From NCBI RefSeq assembly GCF_018130545.1, contig NZ_JAFCKF010000005.1, positions 620,001 through 684,000 on the forward strand: DNA of 64,000 bases, in the 5' to 3' direction. Below, piece by piece: positions 59,631 through 64,000 of the stretch; positions within the stretch are counted from its first letter, which is position 1; the number at the start of each line of letters is the position of its first letter. The stretch comes from Bradyrhizobium tropiciagri. Lineage in GTDB: Bacteria > Pseudomonadota > Alphaproteobacteria > Rhizobiales > Xanthobacteraceae. The translations under genes were made by a program, and so were the position numbers. A model generated the notes under the pieces. It searched no databases. It was not told the origin of the DNA and saw only the letters and a program-made list of their open reading frames with translations.

Positions 59631-61073
59631 ATGACCGACCTTTCGGACGCTCGATTAGCGAAGGCACCGGTCAACTTCGGCGCCTTCTCGTTCGCTTTTG
59701 CCTCGCTCGAAGCGTTTGCCGTCGCTTTCGAGATGACTATCGTCGTGCTGTCCAGCATCATTGGCGGCGCGGCCTATCATCTGTTTTACTACCACACGGT
59801 TTATAGCAACAGCTTCGAGGGTTTTCTAGGGATCGGCGTCCTCGCCGCCATCCTTCACATGTTCGTGGCGAAGTCGCAGGGCCTCTATAACCTGCAAGTG
59901 CTGGCCGGCCTCGACCGGCGCTGGAGCAGCTTGCTCGGCGGCTGGCTGCTGGTCGTGCTGCTGATGACCCTGATCATCTTCCTGTTAAAGGTCGGCTCCG
60001 GCGTCTCGCGCGGATCGGTGCTGTCATTCGGCCTGATCGGCGGCCTTGGTCTGGTGAGCGGACGCATGCTGCTGCAGGCGCCGCTGCAACGCGCGATCGA
60101 CCGCGGCATGCTGGCAACGCGCCGTGCGGTCGTGGTCGGGATGGCGGACGAACTGTCGCGCGTGCGGCAAGCGAGCCTGCTGCGCGACTTCGGCCTCAGC
60201 GAGGTGCGACGGGTTCAGCTGTCCGGCCAGTCCGACGACGCGACCGATCGCGCGGCCGTCGTCTCGGCCATCCACGCGGCGCGGGAGTGCGGCGCCGACG
60301 AGATCATCCTGGCGATGCCGTGGCAGCAGGAGCCGCGGATCCAGTTCGTGTGCGATCAGCTGCGGGCCTCGCCCTTGCCGGTGCGGTTGCTGCCGGATCG
60401 GACGGCGGAACGGTTCCTGGCGCTGCGGATGGTGGCGACCGGCCCGATCCCGACGCTGGAAATGCAGCGCTCGCCGCTCACCTCGCTCGAGCGTGCCGGC
60501 AAGCGCCTGTTCGACATCGTGGCTTCCAGCGGCCTATTGGTGCTGTTCGCGCCGCTTCTGATCGGAACGGCGATTGCGATCAAGCTCGACTCCCGGGGGC
60601 CGATCCTGTTCCGGCAGCGCCGCAACGGGTTCGACGGCAAGCAATTTTATATCCTCAAGTTTCGCTCGATGCATGTGCTCGAGGATGGCGACGTCATCAC
60701 CCAGGCGCGGCCGAACGATCCGCGGTTGACCGGGATCGGCGCGACGCTGCGCCGACGCAGCATCGACGAGCTGCCGCAGTTGGTGAACGTGCTGCGCGGC
60801 GACATGTCGCTGGTCGGGCCGCGGCCGCACGCGCTGGCGCATGACGACAAATATTCCAAGCTGATCGCAAGCTATGCGCAGCGCCAGCACGTCAAGCCCG
60901 GCATCACCGGTCTCGCCCAGGTGCAGGGACTGCGCGGGGCGACGCCTGCGATCGAGGACATGCAGCTGCGCGTTGCGCACGACCTCATCTACATCAAGAG
61001 CTGGAGCTTCATGCTCGACCTGCGCATCCTGCTCCGCACGGTCGGCGCGGTGCTGCGGCACAAGGGTATCTGA
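59631..61073 (+). CDS. Undecaprenyl-phosphate sugar-1-phosphate transferase, WbaP/ExoY type
   Basis: A 480-residue polyisoprenyl-phosphate hexose-1-phosphate transferase that starts exopolysaccharide repeat assembly. The N-terminal half has about four TM helices (SLEAFAVAFEMTIVVLSSII, FEGFLGIGVLAAILHMFVA) and a soluble CoA-binding-like domain (about 165-265). The catalytic C-terminal domain has KRLFDIVASSGLLVLFAPLL, RGPILFRQRRNGFDGKQFYI, LKFRSM, then RRRSIDELPQLVNVLRGDMS, LVGPRPHA and HVKPGITGLAQVQGLRG. This is the bipartite form (WcaJ/ExoY-like). Start ATG 59631. Confidence 0.95.
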   Translation: MTDLSDARLAKAPVNFGAFSFAFASLEAFAVAFEMTIVVLSSIIGGAAYHLFYYHTVYSNSFEGFLGIGVLAAILHMFVAKSQGLYNLQVLAGLDRRWSSLLGGWLLVVLLMTLIIFLLKVGSGVSRGSVLSFGLIGGLGLVSGRMLLQAPLQRAIDRGMLATRRAVVVGMADELSRVRQASLLRDFGLSEVRRVQLSGQSDDATDRAAVVSAIHAARECGADEIILAMPWQQEPRIQFVCDQLRASPLPVRLLPDRTAERFLALRMVATGPIPTLEMQRSPLTSLERAGKRLFDIVASSGLLVLFAPLLIGTAIAIKLDSRGPILFRQRRNGFDGKQFYILKFRSMHVLEDGDVITQARPNDPRLTGIGATLRRRSIDELPQLVNVLRGDMSLVGPRPHALAHDDKYSKLIASYAQRQHVKPGITGLAQVQGLRGATPAIEDMQLRVAHDLIYIKSWSFMLDLRILLRTVGAVLRHKGI

Positions 61074-61097
61074 CGGCTGTCCGCGCCGCGGTGCGCG

Positions 61098-61682
61098 TTA
61101 CTCCGGAATGCTCTGGTTAGCGTCCTTGAACTCGGCCTCGATGATGCGCCGGTTGGCGTCGGACGCCACGCGATAGGCCTGGCCGATCGCGCCCTTCAGC
61201 TCCGGCGCGCGGGTCAGGATCAGGCGGATCTGCCGCTGCAGCAGATCGACCAGCTCAACATCGCGCGTGGTGTCGACCTGCGCCAGCAGGAGCAGGCGCG
61301 GCGCGATCAGGTCGCTGCGGTTGAAGCCGGTGTAGTAGGACATCTTCAGCGCCTTCGACGCGGTCGGGTTCAGCCAGTCGAACCGCCCGGTTGCCGAAGC
61401 GAGGCCGAACCAGGCCCCGGAATCCATCGGCGAGAGCCGCAGCGCGCGCGTGAAGGCGGCTTCGGCCGCCTCGGGCGATGGCTGTAATTCGCTCCAGCCG
61501 TCACGCAGCCACAGCTCGCTCCTGACCGCGCCGATATTGGCCGCAAGCGACGGCTTGACGCGCAATGCATCGGCGGCGAGCCACCACGCCGACAACGCCA
61601 GCGTCACCGCGCCAATCCCAATTGCCGCCGGCTTGAATGCCGGCGACAGCAGTCGCGCATACCGGCCGATCGTATCAGCCAT
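61098..61682 (-). CDS. Membrane-anchored helical protein of the exopolysaccharide locus
   Basis: A 194-residue protein with one N-terminal TM helix (AIGIGAVTLALSAWWLAADA). A periplasmic part follows, with EAAEAAFTRALRLSPMDSGA and WFGLASATGRFDWLNPTASK, suggesting one or two TPR-like helix pairs. Its start overlaps the phosphoesterase end by 8 bp (61675-61682), so they are coupled. Role in polysaccharide export or polymerisation is likely by location only. Confidence 0.7.
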   Translation of the reverse strand: MADTIGRYARLLSPAFKPAAIGIGAVTLALSAWWLAADALRVKPSLAANIGAVRSELWLRDGWSELQPSPEAAEAAFTRALRLSPMDSGAWFGLASATGRFDWLNPTASKALKMSYYTGFNRSDLIAPRLLLLAQVDTTRDVELVDLLQRQIRLILTRAPELKGAIGQAYRVASDANRRIIEAEFKDANQSIPE

Positions 61683-62478
61683 TGTGTGAGCCTTCGTGCC
61701 TGGCCTGTCGCGCGGCGCGGTTGCCGGTCATCAGCAGGGTTCGGCGCGGTCCCTCCAGCTTGACGCAGGTCAGGCGGCCGGTCGCATAGGCGCCGGTGTC
61801 GACATTGATGCGGTTGCGCAGCAGCTCGGCCTCATGCACCGGCGTGTGGCCGTGAACCACGACCTTGCCGAAATCCTCTTCCGACACCAGGAAGTCGTCG
61901 CGGATCCAGAGCAGGTCTTCCTTGCGCTGCTGGTTGAGCGCGACGCCGGGCCTGACGCCGGCATGCACGAAGAAGTAACGGCTGTGCACGTAGCAGATCG
62001 GCAGCGAGCGCAGGAAGGCGAGATGGGCCGGCGGCATCTGGCGGACCAATTGCTGGGCCAGCGCCCGCCGCTCCGCGGCGTCGGGATTGGGCGAGGGGGA
62101 GAGCCCGTAGGACATCAGCGTTTGCAGGCCGCCGAACTGCCGCCACTGCGCCAGCACGTCGGGATTGACGAGAAACTCCAGCAGGCACGCTTCGTGATTG
62201 CCGAGCAGGCAGATCATGCTGCGGGTGCGGCGGCGTTGCTCGAGCATGGCGATCACATCGCGCGAATCCGGTCCGCGATCGATGTAGTCGCCGAGAAACA
62301 CCTGGACCGGCCGCGCCGGTCGCGACTTGCGGATATCGGCATCGATGCGTGCGCAGATCTCGTGCAGCAGATCGGCATGGCCGTGGACATCGCCGACGGC
62401 GTAGATGCAGCTCTCATCGCCCTCGTCATGGTCGAGGTCGCCGGTCTGGCCGACAAGACGCCGGAGGAGGCTGCGCAT
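61675..62478 (-). CDS. Calcineurin-like metallophosphoesterase (PrpA/Ser-Thr phosphatase type)
   Basis: A 267-residue di-metal phosphoesterase. Motifs in order: YAVGDVHGHADLLHEI, VFLGDYIDRGPDSRDV, ICLLGNHEACLLEFL, then VVHGHTPVHEA and NIDTGAY-like NVDTGAYATGRL near the end. This is the bacterial PPP-like set (Shewanella-type). It is coupled to the downstream membrane protein and 7 bp after the polytopic membrane gene, so is part of one run with exopolysaccharide genes. Confidence 0.92.
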   Translation of the reverse strand: MRSLLRRLVGQTGDLDHDEGDESCIYAVGDVHGHADLLHEICARIDADIRKSRPARPVQVFLGDYIDRGPDSRDVIAMLEQRRRTRSMICLLGNHEACLLEFLVNPDVLAQWRQFGGLQTLMSYGLSPSPNPDAAERRALAQQLVRQMPPAHLAFLRSLPICYVHSRYFFVHAGVRPGVALNQQRKEDLLWIRDDFLVSEEDFGKVVVHGHTPVHEAELLRNRINVDTGAYATGRLTCVKLEGPRRTLLMTGNRAARQARHEGSHNG

Positions 62479-62485
62479 CTGCCGT

Positions 62486-63781
62486 CTAACCCGCCTGCAG
62501 CCGTGGACGGCTGATGCGCTGGGCCAGTCCTGTTCCGATCACGGCTCCCAACACGATCACTCCGGGCAGCGCCGGCAATTCCGGCAAGGTGAAGACGGCA
62601 AGCGCCAGTGTCAGCAACACGGCCGCGGCCGCCGCGGAATAAGACCAGTCACGGCCGCGATTGCGTGCGCCGACCGTGAATGCCGCGATGCCTGCGACCG
62701 TAACCGCGAGTAACGTCCAGAACATGGCGGAACCGAACTGCGCGATCAAGGCGGCCGCGCTGGTCGCGACCACCGGCCGCGTGGTTGCGCCTTGCCAGTC
62801 CATGTAGGTCGAGGCCAGCATTGCCGTGGTGCCGGCGCCGCTGCCGAGCGCGGGCAGGTCGGCGAGCAGGTTATGGGTCGATTGCACGAGCTCGGCCGGC
62901 GCATCGGCGAAGGCGATGGCAAGCGGGACATCCGGATGACGGTTGGCGACCGCCGTCGCCAGCGCGATCAGCGCGATCGCCGCCGCCGCAGCAGCGCTGC
63001 TCCAGCGATGCAGATGAAGTTTTCGCGCGGCGAACGTCATCAGCACGAGCGCGATGCCCGCAGCGAGCGCGATCGCGGCGCCGCGACGCCCATACCAGCA
63101 GGCGCAGATGGCGCACAACAGCGCGCTCGTGGCAAAGAGCCGGCGCAACTGCGCCAACCGCGCCTGCGTGCGGTTATCGCCGTGCCCGCCGCCGCCATCG
63201 AGCGCGCGCGCCAGGCTGAACGGGACGCCTGTGAGAACGATCAGCAGGAAGCCGTTCGCCGTCTCATCGCGCGCAGCGCTGGCCGCGCCCAGCCACGTCT
63301 TGAGCGGATCGCTGTTCGATAGCAGGATGAGCCCCGCAACCGCCGCCGTCGCGGCAACGCTGCGGGCCACCCTGTCGGCGCGGCGGGCATCGATCGCGAT
63401 CGCCACGGCGGTGATCATCACTGACAGAAATGAAAGCCAGACCAGCAGCGCGCCAAGGCTTGCGCCGGTATCGATCGTGATGCTGCCGGTCTGCGATACG
63501 CCGAGCGTTTCGCCGGCGAACTTCCACACCGGATTTGCCAGCGCCGGCAGCGGCAGCATCTGGAGGACGATCCAGAGCATCGGTACCAGCGCTGCAGCAA
63601 TTGCGGGGCCGGCGACCGATTTCAGGAACGACAATTCACCGGGACGGATCGCCGTCAGGCTTGCCAGCAGTCCGAGCGACGTTGTGGCACCGACCAGACC
63701 GGTGGCAAGCGATCCGTCGATCAAGCCAAACGGAATCGACGCGCCGATCAGGATGCAGATGAAAGTCGTGACGTTCCACAC
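62486..63781 (-). CDS. Polytopic membrane protein, O-antigen ligase/Wzy-like
   Basis: A 431-residue membrane protein with about eleven hydrophobic segments, a long periplasmic loop near 290-340 (RHPDVPLAIAFADAPAELVQ, STHNLLADLPALGSGAGTTA) and dense Ala/Leu/Ile content. Size, topology and place among exopolysaccharide genes fit an O-antigen polymerase/ligase type, but the Wzy motif is not conserved enough to be sure. GTG start at 63781 lacks a good ribosome site; another start is possible. On the minus strand with the phosphoesterase 7 bp downstream. Confidence 0.65.
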   Translation of the reverse strand: MWNVTTFICILIGASIPFGLIDGSLATGLVGATTSLGLLASLTAIRPGELSFLKSVAGPAIAAALVPMLWIVLQMLPLPALANPVWKFAGETLGVSQTGSITIDTGASLGALLVWLSFLSVMITAVAIAIDARRADRVARSVAATAAVAGLILLSNSDPLKTWLGAASAARDETANGFLLIVLTGVPFSLARALDGGGGHGDNRTQARLAQLRRLFATSALLCAICACWYGRRGAAIALAAGIALVLMTFAARKLHLHRWSSAAAAAAIALIALATAVANRHPDVPLAIAFADAPAELVQSTHNLLADLPALGSGAGTTAMLASTYMDWQGATTRPVVATSAAALIAQFGSAMFWTLLAVTVAGIAAFTVGARNRGRDWSYSAAAAAVLLTLALAVFTLPELPALPGVIVLGAVIGTGLAQRISRPRLQAG

Positions 63782-63906
63782 GAGAGGGGCGAGTCCTGAG
63801 GAGGAGGATCCTGCGGAGGATGAGAACGCGAGGCAGCGGGATGCCCCGGGCTCGCCGCGAGGTCAATGGGAATCGGGCGCGCCAAATCAGGCAGTGTTAT
63901 GCGGCG

Positions 63907-64000
63907 CTATTGCGGGCGGCGCAGGGCGAGCAGCGGCGTCGGGCTGCGGAACCAGCGCGACCAGACCAGCGGCGCGAAGCTGCTTGCGAGATAGCCGCCT
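63907..64000 (-). CDS. C-terminal fragment of an unidentified gene, cut by the window edge
   Basis: A frame comes in from the right edge on the minus strand and ends with TAG at 63907-63909. Its last 30 residues read GGYLASSFAPLVWSRWFRSP, then TPLLALRRPQ. The pattern looks like a genuine C-terminus, probably of another exopolysaccharide gene, but no domain is visible. Confidence 0.4.
   Translation of the reverse strand, partial: GGYLASSFAPLVWSRWFRSPTPLLALRRPQ

Overview
The window is GC-rich chromosomal DNA from an alphaproteobacterium. The best fit is Bradyrhizobium or a close relative such as Rhodopseudomonas. Evidence for this is the TIGR03808/TIGR03809 pair (families I associate with this group), a Ros/MucR regulator, DUF2336, DUF4332, DUF5330 and DUF1491 proteins, a two-subunit methylmalonyl-CoA mutase, and several dispersed palindromic repeats of the type common in these genomes. 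The assignment is by recognition; no search was run. I see no rRNA, tRNA, CRISPR array, intact insertion sequence or prophage.

Layout. 0-6.3 kb: a truncated membrane-protein gene, an ECF sigma/anti-sigma pair, a candidate small RNA with a strong terminator, the TIGR03809/TIGR03808 convergent pair, and an alpha/beta-hydrolase fused to a class III nucleotide cyclase. 6.4-16.4 kb (minus strand): pcp, meaB, a secreted DUF3298-type protein, methylmalonyl-CoA mutase large and small subunits with a GFA-type zinc protein between them, then folK-folB-folP and two small conserved genes. 16.8-25.6 kb: HerA-like ATPase, M20 peptidase, class II aldolase, GT39-type membrane glycosyltransferase, MucR-type regulator and SufE. 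26-40 kb: a sensor kinase overlapping a peptidoglycan-binding protein, an ankyrin-repeat protein, an Old Yellow Enzyme, DUF2336, a lipoprotein, a divergent LysR/metallo-beta-lactamase pair, and PBP1A followed by a split DUF1214/DUF1254 pair. 40-49 kb: YcgN, an MFS exporter, then a branched-chain amino-acid type ABC transporter with two near-duplicate binding proteins and a fused LivG-LivF ATPase. 48.7-53.6 kb: an NDH-2-like flavoprotein, a ThDP enzyme, a lone Flp pilin and Ku. 53.5-59.5 kb: many small membrane, secreted or coiled-coil proteins, a UDP-glucuronate epimerase-like enzyme, and an HTH/zipper protein resembling IS3 OrfA. 59.6-64 kb: the edge of an exopolysaccharide locus (initiating sugar-phosphate transferase, polytopic membrane protein, phosphoesterase).

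How the parts fit. The mutA-GFA-mutB-...-meaB run supplies the propionyl-CoA branch (methylmalonyl-CoA to succinyl-CoA) with its GTPase chaperone. The fol run makes the pterin-pABA core of folate. The Liv locus is a complete importer, with a hairpin after the first binding-protein gene that probably sets its expression ratio. The best candidates for something undescribed are the sRNA at about 2.27-2.38 kb, the palindrome cluster upstream of the HerA-like gene, the small-gene and OrfA-like region before the exopolysaccharide genes, and the inverted repeat pair flanking sufE.
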